From contig NZ_JAQOMR010000001.1 of assembly GCF_028401385.1 (NCBI RefSeq), positions 3,516,501-3,580,500 of the forward strand: 64,000 bases of DNA. Direction: 5' to 3'. The DNA is from Marinicella algicola (GTDB lineage: Bacteria > Pseudomonadota > Gammaproteobacteria > Xanthomonadales > Marinicellaceae). Made by a program: the position numbers and the translations under genes. Positions 31,677 to 40,839 of this stretch are shown here, piece by piece. The notes beneath the pieces were generated by a model, which saw nothing but the letters and a program-made list of their open reading frames with translations, made no database searches and had not been told where the DNA came from. How positions within the stretch are numbered: the stretch's first letter is position 1; the number at the start of each line of letters is the position of its first letter.

Positions 31677-32609
31677 TCAATCCTCCCTGAACAGGCTTCT
31701 AAGATAGAAGATGACGATCGGCATCAGCGTGAAGACCCAAAGCACTCCGATGGCAGACGCCATGCCGAGATTCCAGTTCTGGAAGGCCTGTTTGTAGACT
31801 TCGATCGACAGGACCGAGGTTGCCCGCACCGGTCCGCCGCCGGTCAGCGCGAAAATGATGTCGAACTGCTGCAGATTGCCGATCATGCCAAGCGCACCGG
31901 TGACGAGGAAGACGGGTTTGAGATGCGGCAGGATCAGGCGCCGCACAATCTTCAGATTACCGGCGCCATCGATGCGCGCCGCCTCTATTTGCTGGAAGTC
32001 CATGCTTTGCAGACCTGCCAGAAAGAAGGACATGAACAGCGGAATGGAAATCCAGGTTCGCGTCAGGATGACGGCCATCATAGCCCCGACATCGTTGGAG
32101 AGAAACTGTATTGGAGCGTTGACGGCCCCGATATCCATCAACAGCATATTGACGATGCCGTAGCGCCCGTTCAGCATCCAGGCCCAGATGAAGGCGCTCA
32201 CCGTTGACGGCAGGATCCATGGCAGCAACGTCATGGTGCGGAAGACCGCACGGCCCCGAAAATCCTGATACATCAGCAGCGCCCAGGAAAGGCCGAGAAA
32301 CATGGTCAGAAGCGTCGTGCCGGCGACAAAGATCGCCGTCGTCACCCAGGATCCAAGCACGTAAGGATCGGTGAGGATGGTTCTGAAATTCTCGAAACCA
32401 ATGAAGATCGGCTCCGTATCATAGATCGTGTACTGGTAGAGGGCCATGGACATGGCATCCAAAAAGGGCCAGGCCACCATGACCAGAAACGCAATCATCG
32501 CCGGGGCGAGGATCAGATAGGCAAAACGCCTGTCTGAACGTCTCAGATAGCCGGGCTTTCGCCGGGCCGGGCTTGTCGACCCCAGCTGGCGCGTGGTCGC
32601 CATGTCCAT
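31677..32609 (-). CDS. Sugar ABC transporter permease, MalF type, second system
   Basis: This is a 310-residue CUT1 permease. A basic N-terminus precedes the first helix (YLILAPAMIAFLVMVAWPFL). TMTLLPWILPSTVSAFIWAW, the EAA loop QIEAARIDGAGNLKIVRRLI and FALTGGGPVRATSVLSIEVY are typical of the family. GAGGA lies seven bases before ATG 32609. It sits ten bases after the binding-protein gene. The frame is intact. Confidence 0.93.
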   Translation of the reverse strand: MDMATTRQLGSTSPARRKPGYLRRSDRRFAYLILAPAMIAFLVMVAWPFLDAMSMALYQYTIYDTEPIFIGFENFRTILTDPYVLGSWVTTAIFVAGTTLLTMFLGLSWALLMYQDFRGRAVFRTMTLLPWILPSTVSAFIWAWMLNGRYGIVNMLLMDIGAVNAPIQFLSNDVGAMMAVILTRTWISIPLFMSFFLAGLQSMDFQQIEAARIDGAGNLKIVRRLILPHLKPVFLVTGALGMIGNLQQFDIIFALTGGGPVRATSVLSIEVYKQAFQNWNLGMASAIGVLWVFTLMPIVIFYLRSLFRED

Positions 32610-32619
32610 GTCACCGTCC

Positions 32620-33884
32620 TCAGTTCATCAGTTTTTCGATACGGCTCTGCATGTCGGCCGCAGCCGTTGCAGCATCTTTCTTGCCCAGCACGGCGGATTG
32701 AACCTCCTCCGAAACAATGGCGACATAATTGGCGCTATCCTTGAGAGAAGCGAGTTCGTTGAGCTTCGGCATGCCAAGAGAGACATTCCAGTCGACAATA
32801 TACTGGTCGGAGGTAACGATGTCGCTCGCCCTCGCCGACTTGGTGACCGGGATTGCGCCCAGCTTCTGGAAGTATTCGAGCTGGATCTCGTCATTCATTG
32901 TCAGGCCCGAAATCAGCTTTGCAGAGGGGCTCTCGGCTGAAAGGCCGCCGTCCACCATGCCTTCTTGTGTCTCGCGCATCACCAGAAGATGCCCCCATTC
33001 CATGGAATGCGGCGTCATGCCGGCCTCGGCCACCGGCATGGGGACCGGATAGACATATTTGACGAACGCTTCGCCCTCACCGGAGAAATCTTCCGCAAAG
33101 CCCTTTGCGACCGGCGCATCGAAATAGTAGGCACTCTCGCCTTGTCCGAACATGCGCCGTGCAGCCCCGCGATCGACATCAAGAGCGGAAAGTCCGCGAT
33201 CGACCAGATCCTTCATGAAGTCCAGGGTCTGGACCGTGGCTTCAGAATTGACGACCGGCTGGCCGTTCTCGTCGAAGATCGAGCCGCCAAAGGCCCAGAG
33301 CCAGAGCTGGAAATCGCTTGATACCAGATCGTCACCTTTGGTCATCATCGCATAAGGTGTGCTGTTCGGGTGGGCCTCCTTGACCTTTTCAAGATCGACG
33401 ACGAAGTCGTCGATCGTCGCCGGCGGCTCGTTAACCCCGGACGACTCCAGCACGTTGCGGTTGGAGACGAGGCTGATCGAGCCGATATTCCACGGCATAC
33501 CAACCTGCTTGCCTTTGACCTGACCCGCGGCCAACACTTCCGGCGGGAACATCGCCGCGAGCTTCTCCTCGCCGTAGAGTTCGTTGAAATCGACCACGTC
33601 GGGCATCTGGGCAAAGGTCGGTAGCCAGCGTTCCTGTGCCTGGTAAACATCAAGCGGCTGGCCGGTCCGGATCCTCAAAAAGACCGTCTTCTGCATATCC
33701 CCCAGGCGCTCGACAGCACATCAACCGATACGCCGGTTTCTTCGATCAGCTGGGTCATGACCGGCGCATTGCTGGGCTCGGCCGTGATCCAGTTCAGGAA
33801 TGTCACCTTGCCATCGGCGGCATGAGCGCCAAACGCACTCACCGAAAGCGCCAGCGTTGCAACGCCCGCTTTGAAAGCCATCAT
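32620..33884 (-). CDS. Sugar ABC transporter substrate-binding protein, second system, one frameshift
   Basis: This is a periplasmic binding protein (extracellular family 1) of about 422 codons. The signal peptide is MMAFKAGVATLALSVSAFGA with cleavage near AHA, and the mature start is DGKVTFLNWITAEPSNAPVM. One base is missing in the GGGG run near 33697; after it the frame continues DVYQAQERWLPTFAQMPDVV, then QVGMPWNIGSISLVSNRNVL, and ends SRIEKLMN. GGAGGAG stands before the start. The preceding gene in the transcript is an FAD-dependent oxidoreductase, so the ligand may be oxidised by it or be its product. The ligand is unknown. Confidence 0.9.
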
Positions 33885-33906
33885 CGTTTCTCCTCCAGTT
33901 ATCTGT

Positions 33907-36169
33907 TTATTCTACACGCAGTCCAAGCAGTGACACGGCGTGGCCCTGTCTGTTGGCCAGCCGCAGGCTCAGGCTGTCGATCTGTCTTTCCTCCGAAAGA
34001 TCGACAGCAAGGACAGGATTGCGATTGTCTCGATCTCGGCCACGACGCGGCCATTGGCGCTGATCGTGGCGTCATGAACAAGAAGCGGCATAACCCGGTC
34101 ATGGTGGCGGTATTGCACGCTTTCCAGCGGATGATCGTAATCGCAATCAAGATAGAGAATGAGTTTTGGGCGAGGATCGGCGTCTCGAAGCTGAGTTTCA
34201 CTTCAGGCGCCGTGTCCTCACGATCGGCCATCCAGGCATTGGGGGCGGACGTCGGCCTGAGCGGTCCGAATGTCAGGTTGGTGGCATCGAAGACATGCAG
34301 GGGATGGTCCGCGTCAAAGGCGATATTGGCGCCCCGGGCCGACGCTCGGGCACCCAGAAATCGAAGTTGTCGACGCCAAGCTCGCTTGGCGCTTCCTGTC
34401 GAGCCGTGGTCGAAACCTTGTCGAGGCCGCCTTTCTTGACCGCGACAAGACCGGTGATGCACTCGCTCGAAAGCCCGATCTCGACATCCGGGTTTTCCAT
34501 AAAACAGACAAAGACATATTGTGCCCGCGCAAGTTTCGGCAGTGGGATCGCGACCGTCTGTTCGCCAGCATCAAGCGGCAGCGAAACCGCGCTGACCAGT
34601 GTCTCCGGCGTATGGTTTTCAGGCTTCTCGGCAATCTTCAGTTCAACGTTGATCTCCGCCTGCCGCGCCGCGCGTACTGGCACATGAATCGTATTGTCGA
34701 TGTCGGTGCGTCCCGGCAAAAGCTGGGCGTAGCTGGCCGTCAGCTGCTTGTAGCCGTGATCATGGGCGAGGCCGGAGAATGCGAAAGTCGAGGATACGGC
34801 AATTTCCGCCGCACGCGCCAAGTTGCCGTCTGCCAAGGCATCGTAATGGGGCACATAATGGCCGGCACGAGATAACGCCCGCTTCAGGGCGGGAAGATAT
34901 TCCGGCCTCGCCACATCGCGCGGGAAAATTCCAGCCTTGACGCAAAGGGCTGCAGCCGTGCCGATCGCCTGGCCAACGGTCGACGAGGTGGCCATCACCC
35001 GCGACGAGCCGAAAGCGACATGAGAAGCGGACAGGAGCCTGCCATTGGTAAAGAGATTTTCGATATTGCGGCTGTACATGCAGCGAAAGGGAATGCCGTA
35101 GACGCCCTTGGCATGAAACTGATTGCAGCCATCGGCATCGCCATAAACGCCGTCGGCGGGATGTAGGTCGATTGACCAACCGCCATGGCAGACATCGTCT
35201 TCATGGACGATCTGGCGGACAATGTCCTTCTGTTTCAGTATATAGTCGCCTTCCGCCCGCCGGCTTTCGCGCTTGCCCGGAATGGTGCCGACCCATTCGA
35301 GCGCCAGATTGGCAGCTTCCGGAAATTCCCGGAATTCTTGATGTAGTTCCAGACGCCATAGACGATCTTCTGCAGCTCGACCTTGATCTCTTCCGACTGA
35401 TGGATCGTGTCCAGCCTGCCGCCCCATTCGATCCACCACAGCGAGCAACCCTGTTCGGTGGTGCGGAACCGGCGGTAGCGCGGAATGAGGCTAGGCACGT
35501 CTTTCAGCGCGAAATCGGGCGCGACATAATCGACGGGATGGCCGACATCCTTGGTGTAGAAATACATCGAATGGCCGAGCAGCTCGCCGTAATTATTGCC
35601 CGGCGCCATGGGTTCATCAAACTCGTCTGCCTTTTCCGCGCCCATGCGATAGGCCGCACCCGACATGTGAACGAGTATGCCGTCACCGCTCGAATCAGCA
35701 AAAAGGCGCCCAAAAGCCGGTACATGGTGCTGTTTTGAGAGTTAAAGGCATGGATCTCGCGAACGCGATTCTCCGTCGTCACCGCATGAAAAACCTGGGT
35801 GTTGACGAGCACGGTCAGGTTCTGCTCCCGGCTCACCCAATCCTGAACGATGCTGTCGAAGATGACGGGATTGCCGCCCGGATTGCGGAACTGATTTTCC
35901 AGCAGCAGCTCGTTGATGATCCCGCCCTCGCGGGCAAAGCGATTGTTGTTGCCGCCGTGGGAGGTGGCGCCCAGGATCCAGAGACGAACCTCGCTTGAGG
36001 CGTTGCCGCCCAGAACCGGCCGGTCCTGCACCAATGCGACCTCCAAGCCCTCCCGCGCCGCCGAAATTGCGGCGCAAACACCGGAAAGACCGCCTCCCAC
36101 AACGACCAGATCCGCCTCGATTTCAACGGTCGTCAGGTCACGCGGAGCACTGGCACTCTCAACAATCAT
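33907..36169 (-). CDS. FAD-dependent oxidoreductase (FAD_oxidored family), multiply frameshifted
   Basis: The full span is about 756 codons after repair. The N-terminus holds the dinucleotide motif LVVVGGGLSGVCAAISAARE (residues 21-40) and RPVLGGNASSEVRLWILGA, typical of the FAD_oxidored family found beside sugar transporters. The middle keeps FADSSGDGILVHM and HGGWSIDLHPADGVYGD, and the FAD C-terminal part NLFTNGRLLSASHVAFGSSR followed by MATSSTVGQAIGTAAALC. The last 200 residues resemble a separate beta-rich domain. I count five single-base losses (near 35700, 35340, 34350, 34160 and 34030); the length of 3n+1 agrees. The start ATG 36169 has GGGAGA upstream. The substrate is unknown; it probably oxidises an imported sugar or sugar acid. 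Confidence 0.8.
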
Positions 36170-36180
36170 GCGTTTCTCCC

Positions 36181-36212
36181 ATTTCAATAATAGAAATATC
36201 TATAATTGAAAT
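36181..36212. promoter_or_regulatory. Large imperfect palindrome upstream of the FAD oxidoreductase operon
   Basis: ATTTCAATAATAGA and TCTATAATTGAAAT form a 14-bp inverted repeat with one mismatch around an AATA spacer, centred about 27 bases upstream of the start codon at 36169. It is probably an operator for the IclR regulator at 30118-30840. Confidence 0.55.
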
Positions 36213-36728
36213 CATGATGTCAAGTCTGAATCAATGCATGCTACGGATGCCGCCGAGCAGCCCTTGCTTCTATCCGAGCTGTACCGCTGCCCGAACACCT
36301 CAAATCCAGCGCCAAATCAAAGTACTTATCCATATGCTCTAGAAAGCTCGAGATCCTCGTTCATCAGACTTTGTAATGCCATAACGTATATGACGCTTCA
36401 GGATATTGTTCATCGCGAGGTAACGGTTGTCATCAAGCCTAGATGCAGTGTTTCAGAGCTGCCTATCGAGCTTGAGACCAGATTCTGCATTGAATGACCT
36501 CCTATCTCCGCTGGAAGTCACCAAAAGAGGAAACTGCCAGCAATCCAATAGACGAGAACACCGCCATCGGCATGCAAGCCTGAGATCGCGGATTACCCTC
36601 GCGAAGCGCATGGCCCCAAAGGGCAAGTTGCCGAGGGCCTTGACAGTATTACCGCTCTGGAACGCCCAATAGGTTAAGCGGTCCGGCCCAAGTTGAGGTG
36701 ATCAGCCGCCGTTTCGCGCGGCTGACCC
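36213..36728. other. Stretch without a recognisable gene
   Basis: This lies between the palindrome and the IS3 element. An 87-codon reading frame starts near 36234, but its translation matches nothing I recognise and has no ribosome site. It may be the remains of an older gene near the insertion sequences. Confidence 0.4.
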
Positions 36729-37922
36729 GGTAATCCCCCGAAAAATAATGGGCTTCAAAAGTAGAATTTTCTCGGGTTTTATGACTGAGGAGATTTTGAT
36801 GAAAAAGACGAGATTTAGCGAAGCACAGATTATTGGCATTCTGCGTCAGGCAGAAGGTGGCGTTCCTGTGCCTGAACTTTGCCGGGAGCACGGGATGAGT
36901 TCAGCGAGTTTTTATAAATGGCGGGCCAAATATGGCGGCATGGATGCGTCGATGATCAGCCAGATGAAAGCGCTGGAAGACGAGAACCGCCGTCTGAAAA
37001 AGATGTATGCGGAGATGAGCATGCAAACCGAACTGCTGAAAGAGGCTTTGGGAAAAATGACGCGGCCATCTCTACGCCGGGAGGTGGCCGCGCAAGCCGT
37101 GGCGATACGTGGGGTGAGCATAGCACTTGCCTGCCGAACGTTCGGTGTCAGCGAAACTTGCTACCGATACAAAGGCAAACGCAATGATGAGAATGAACAG
37201 ATCGCCGATCTTCTGACCGGCTTGACGCAGGCAAAGAAGAACTGGGGCTTTGGCCTTTGTTTTCTCTATCTGCGGAACGTACAGGGACGGCGCTGGAATC
37301 ATAAGCGTGTTTATCGCATCTACCGCGCGCTTGAGCTGAACCTCAGGATCAAGCCACGCCGGCGGCTGAAACGGGAAAAACCGGATACACTCAATGTCCC
37401 GACAACGCCGAACGCGGTCTGGTCCATGGACTTTATGGCGGATCGGCTGGCCGATGGCCGGCAGTTTCGGCTTTTGAATGTTCTGGATGACTTTAACCGT
37501 GAGGGGCTTGGCATTGAGGTCGATTTCTCTCTACCTGCGGAGCGTGTCATCCGTAGCCTGAACCAGATCATTGAGTGGCGCGGCAAACCGCTGGCAATAC
37601 GTGTTGACAATGGCCCGGAATATGTCAGTGGAAGGCTTATGGACTGGGCTGAAAATCAGGGCATTGCGCTGAATTACATCCAGCCTGGAAAGCCGCAGCA
37701 GAACGCTTATGTCGAACGCTACAACCGGACAGTACGACACGAATGGCTTGACCAATACATCATCGAGAGTATCGAAGAGGCGCAGGCGTTCGCCACACAA
37801 TGGTTATGGAGCTATAACAACGAGCGACCCAATATGGGCATCGGCGGAATGACACCCGCACAGAAACTGAAAATGGCTGCGTGAATTCTACCAAAAAGCC
37901 CCGTTAAAAAGGGAGGATTACC
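36729..37922 (+). mobile_element. IS3-family insertion sequence
   Basis: The element is 1,194 bp. The left end is GGTAATCCCCCG and the right end, read inward on the other strand, is GGTAATCCTCCC; further matching (GGG.CTT...GTAGAATT) extends the imperfect inverted repeat. ACCC flanks both ends (36725-36728 and 37923-37926), a possible 4-bp target duplication. It contains one transposase gene. Confidence 0.8.
36799..37884 (+). CDS. IS3-family transposase, OrfA and OrfB fused in one frame
   Basis: The N-terminal part is an OrfA-type helix-turn-helix ([20 protein letters not shown], then [20 protein letters not shown]) with a leucine zipper ([20 protein letters not shown]). The C-terminal part is OrfB with HTH_21 and the rve integrase core. 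The DDE residues are Asp in WSMDFMAD, Asp in RVDNGPEY and Glu in [11 protein letters not shown]3 elements normally need a -1 ribosomal frameshift to join OrfA and OrfB; here they are continuous through LGKMTRPS (near 37055), where an A-run GGAAAAATGA lies. One missing A would create this fusion artificially. ATG 36799 has GAGGAG six bases upstream. Confidence 0.85.
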   Translation: MKKTRFSEAQIIGILRQAEGGVPVPELCREHGMSSASFYKWRAKYGGMDASMISQMKALEDENRRLKKMYAEMSMQTELLKEALGKMTRPSLRREVAAQAVAIRGVSIALACRTFGVSETCYRYKGKRNDENEQIADLLTGLTQAKKNWGFGLCFLYLRNVQGRRWNHKRVYRIYRALELNLRIKPRRRLKREKPDTLNVPTTPNAVWSMDFMADRLADGRQFRLLNVLDDFNREGLGIEVDFSLPAERVIRSLNQIIEWRGKPLAIRVDNGPEYVSGRLMDWAENQGIALNYIQPGKPQQNAYVERYNRTVRHEWLDQYIIESIEEAQAFATQWLWSYNNERPNMGIGGMTPAQKLKMAA

Positions 37923-38212
37923 ACCCCATGTGAGCTCCGCGCATCTTTCACCCACGATTGAGGAACCTGGAGCAACCCATCGAACGGACGAATGTCAGGC
38001 TGGCTGTTCGGCGCGATGAGGATGATCCGCTGTCCGACAGGGCGCTCGCCCTGTTGCGCTTAGCGGCCATTAATTTCTAACTGTCAACGGCGGCGTAAAA
38101 ACCGGCCACGGGGCGGAGCAAAAGTCGGCCACCTCGGGCGCAGGTATGAGGCCCGCGGGAGGGCGTAGCCCGAGCGGGGCCTCATACCTGCGTAGCGATT
38201 TTCTGAAGGGTT

Positions 38213-38971
38213 TCAGCTGGCCTTTCGGGCACGGCTTTGGGCGAGACGATAGCTGTCGCCATTCATTTCGAGAATGTTGACATGGTGCGTGACGCGGTCG
38301 AGCAGAGCGCCGGTCAGGCGCTCGGATCCCATGATTTCGGTCCATTCATCAAAGGGCAAATTGCTGGTGATCAGGGTGGCGCCCCGCTCATAACGTTGCG
38401 AGATCAACTCGAACAGCAGTTCCGCGCCAGTCTTGGAGAGCGGCACGAAGCCGAGTTCGTCGATGATCAGCAACTTGTACCCTGCCATCTGCTTCTGGAA
38501 ACGCAAGAGGCGCCGCTCGTCACGGGCCTCCATCATCTCGCTGACCATGGCGGCGGCTGTGGTGAAGCCAACGGACAGGCCCTTCTGGCAGGCTGAAAGG
38601 CCGAGGGCGAGCGCTATGTGCGTCTTCCCGGTTCCGCTGGGGCCGAGAGCGATGACGTTCTCGCGACGCTCGATCCATTCGCAGCGGGCCAGCTCCAGCA
38701 CCTGCATCTTGTTGAGCTTCGGGATGGCGGCAAAGTCGAAACTGTCGAGGCTTTTGACGACCGGGAATTTGGCTGCCTTGATACGCCGCTCGACCTTGCG
38801 ACGATCCCGTTCGACCATTTCCCGCTCGGCAAGCCGGCTGAGGTACCCGATGTGGTCGACGCCCTCGGTGGCGCAAAGCCGGGCCAGTTTCTGATACTCC
38901 CGCTGGAAGGTCGGCAGCTTCAGGGTCTTGAGGTCGTGGGCAAGCAGAATCTCGGGTGCTTCGGTGCTCAT
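38213..38971 (-). CDS. istB: IS21 helper ATPase IstB
   Basis: This is a 252-residue AAA+ ATPase related to DnaC. IstB loads onto target DNA and stimulates the IstA transposase. Walker A is ALGPSGTGKTHIALALG, Walker B is LLIIDELGFVPL, and ITSNLPFDEWTEIMGSERLT is the family sensor region. The ATG at 38971 overlaps the istA stop (ATGA), standard for IS21. A longer in-frame extension upstream lies inside istA and is rejected. The frame is intact, so this half of the element could still be active. Confidence 0.92.
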   Translation of the reverse strand: MSTEAPEILLAHDLKTLKLPTFQREYQKLARLCATEGVDHIGYLSRLAEREMVERDRRKVERRIKAAKFPVVKSLDSFDFAAIPKLNKMQVLELARCEWIERRENVIALGPSGTGKTHIALALGLSACQKGLSVGFTTAAAMVSEMMEARDERRLLRFQKQMAGYKLLIIDELGFVPLSKTGAELLFELISQRYERGATLITSNLPFDEWTEIMGSERLTGALLDRVTHHVNILEMNGDSYRLAQSRARKAS

Positions 38972-40560
38972 GCCGCTTCTCCCTTCCCCGATGACAAGAG
39001 GCCCATGTACGCCTTCGCCGATGTCGTCTCGACGGTTGCTCTCGGCAGGTAGGGATAGATCGACAGATCCAGTCGCGGCGGCCGGCGCTCCACCCGGCAA
39101 AGAATCAGATGTTTGACGGCGTCGAAGCCAATCGCGCCGAGTTGCAGGGCTTGCTTGATCGCCGCATGCAGGTCAGCCATATCGAAGCTTTCCAGCAGTC
39201 GAAGAACCTGCACGTATTCTCGCCGGCCATGCTTTGCCATGCGGCCTTCCATCAGCCGGCACAGTGTCGCAAACTCCTCCGGCAGAGCCCAGCCCTGCAG
39301 AGGGCCGCCTGATCCAGCGCATTGATCTTCTGTTCGATCAGCGGCAGGTAATGAACAGGGTCGAAGATGACATCTTCCCGATCCCAGCTCCTGGGATGGC
39401 GGGCGATGATCTCGCCGCGGCAACCAATCACCACCTTGTCGACATAGCCTCGAACCCAAACGTCCTGATGACCGTAGGCGACAGGCACGGAATAGTCACC
39501 GGATCGCCGTGCGCTCTTTGCGCACGCGACGATCCGGCACTTTGAATATGCGCATCGTTCCGAACGGAAATCGTTCCCGATCTCCTGGCCGATGCGCGGG
39601 TTTTGTAGCGAACGAGAGACTGGGCCGTCACCCTGGCGCTGGCTTGGTCGCAGGCGTCAAATGGCGACGCTGGCAAGGACTGCATGGCAGCCAGATCGCG
39701 CTGCAGCCGTTCACCGATCGTCTCGCTCTCACCGCGCAGCCTGTCACATTGGCGCTTCCGGCACTGTTCTTCCAGAAAGGCATTGAACGCATCCCAGGTC
39801 GCAAACTGCGGGATGGGGACCATGAAGTTACGCCGGGCATAACCGACAAGGCCCTCGACGTTACCCTTGTCATTGCCCTTTCCGGGCCGGCCATAGCGAT
39901 CCCGGATCAGGTAGTGGGACAGGAACCCGCTGAACAGTGTTGCCCGCTTACGCGTGCCGTCAGGCAGGATCCTCGCCACAAGGCAGCGATCATTGTCATA
40001 GACGATCGATTGCGGCACGGCCCCGAAGAAGGCGAACGCATGGACGTGGCCATCAATCCAGGCCTCGGCCACCGCCGCCGGATAAGCCCGCACGTAGCAG
40101 CCGTCGCTATGCGGAAGGTCGAGCACGAAAACCGGGCTTTCTGCTCGACACCGCCGATCACCACCGTCGCCTCACCGAAATCCGCCTGCGCATGGCCGGG
40201 CGGATGAGAAAGCGGCACGAACACTTCCTGACGGCGCTGTTCCCGCTCCCGGATATAGTCCTTGATAATCGTATAGCCGCCGGTGAACCCGCACTCATCA
40301 CAAAGCCGGTCGAAAACACGCTTGGCCGTATGGCGCTGTTTGCGCGGCACGTGTCTGTCTTCATCCAACCAGTGGTCGATCGTCGAAACGAACGCGTCCA
40401 GCTTCGGCCGCCGGACTGGTGATTGTCGCTGATAGCCAGGTGGCGTCGAATACGACAGCATCTTCGCTACGCTGTCGCGGGATATGTTGAAGTGTTTGGC
40501 TGCCTGACGCCGGCTCATCCCTTCCGAGACGGCCAGACGAACCTTCAGATAAAGATCCAC
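38968..40560 (-). pseudogene. istA: IS21 transposase IstA, interrupted and frameshifted
   Basis: IstA fragments occur in three frames. The N-terminal helix-turn-helix is LAVSEGMSRRQAAKHFNISR and is followed by IIKDYIREREQRRQEVF. The rve core begins GHAQADFGEATVVIGG and continues, after a break near 40120, with YDNDRCLVARILPDG and GNDKGNVEGLVGYARRNF. A foreign stretch of about 104 bp at 39499-39602 separates LVRYKT from DYSVPVAYGHQDVW. Another break near 39300 precedes the C-terminus (WALPEEFATLCRLMEG to KAYMGLLSSG). The single-base breaks match the window-wide pattern, but the inserted block is a real disruption, so I call it a pseudogene. Confidence 0.75.
39499..39602. repeat. RIME-like palindromic repeat inserted in istA
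   Basis: This stretch of about 104 bp interrupts the istA coding sequence. It starts with a strong hairpin (GGATCGCCGTGCGC, a 5-base loop, then GCGCACGCGACGATCC) followed by GGCACTTTGAATATGCGCAT and a second weaker palindrome around TTCCGAACGGAA. The layout (GTGCGC hairpin, then CACTTTG, then GCGCAT) resembles, from memory, the roughly 108-bp RIME1 elements of rhizobia. Confidence 0.5.
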
Positions 40561-40694
40561 GGTGTAAATCCTCTGTCCCTCCTGCGCTCATTGCAGAAGG
40601 AAGATAGGTGGCCGGATTTTACTCCGCCCGCGGACGAGATTATTCCGCCGCTTTCGTGGCCGACTTTTGCACCGCCGTTCTCAAGCGAACATTC

Positions 40695-40711
40695 GGCGGC
40701 CAAAAGCCGCC
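40695..40711 (-). terminator. Hairpin downstream of tRNA-Gly
   Basis: GGCGGC-CAAAA-GCCGCC is a perfect 6-bp stem with a 5-base loop, about 60 bases past the tRNA 3' end in its direction of transcription. No T-run follows, so it may only be a processing or pausing hairpin. Confidence 0.3.
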
Positions 40712-40755
40712 AAGTGAAACGCAGTATAACGAGTGAAACGTTTTCAGACTAACTA

Positions 40756-40812
40756 TTTGAAATTATTGGAGCGGGTAGCGGAATCGAACCCGCGCGTTCA
40801 GCTTGGGAAGCT
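40756..40812 (-). repeat. Right attachment-site-like repeat within tRNA-Gly
   Basis: This is the second copy of the repeat at 10192-10249, identical apart from one missing G near 40780. It covers the tRNA-Gly 3' half from the anticodon arm through the CCA end and about ten bases beyond. Confidence 0.8.
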
Positions 40813-40839
40813 GACAGGCTACCATTACATCATACCCGC
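40770..40839 (-). tRNA. tRNA-Gly (anticodon CCC)
   Basis: On the minus strand the acceptor strands GCGGGTA and TACCCGC pair, the anticodon arm is CAGCT-TCCCA-AGCTG with CCC at 40805-40807, and CCA is encoded at 40767-40769. The T-arm reads GCGGG-TTCGATT-CCGC, one base short; the fragment at 10192-10249 has the full CCCGC. The 70-base length is one or more below normal. I attribute this to a missing base in the sequence. The gene would serve as the island's integration site. Confidence 0.88.

Larger units (their letters stand above)
38082..40683 (-). mobile_element. IS21-family insertion sequence with internal RIME-like insertion
   Basis: The element is 2,602 bp with ends TGTCAACGGCGGCG... 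(38082) and, on the other strand, TGAGAACGGCGGTG... (40683). These form imperfect inverted repeats that both run into AAAA..CGGCCAC. The CGGCCAC block is repeated just inside each end, as IS21 elements have multiple terminal transposase sites. It encodes istA and istB on the minus strand. I could not identify a clear target duplication. Confidence 0.8.
10192..40812. mobile_element. Putative tRNA-Gly-integrated genomic island (about 30.6 kb), sugar-acid catabolism
   Basis: The region is bounded by direct repeats at 10192-10249 and 40756-40812, identical except for one missing G. The right copy is the 3' half of a tRNA-Gly(CCC) gene and the left copy is that 3' half alone. Many integrative elements insert at a tRNA 3' end and leave this arrangement. 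Between the repeats are sugar-acid transporters, dehydratases, aldolases and kinases, four regulators and two insertion sequences. No tyrosine recombinase, relaxase or phage gene is seen. Insertion sequences occupy the tRNA-proximal end where an integrase would usually sit, so the element may be immobile. Confidence 0.65.

Noticed and set aside
37927..38081. A short coding tail (ALALLRLAAINF then stop) between the two insertion sequences
   Set aside because: It resembles the end of some transposases but is too short to assign; noted only as a possible remnant.
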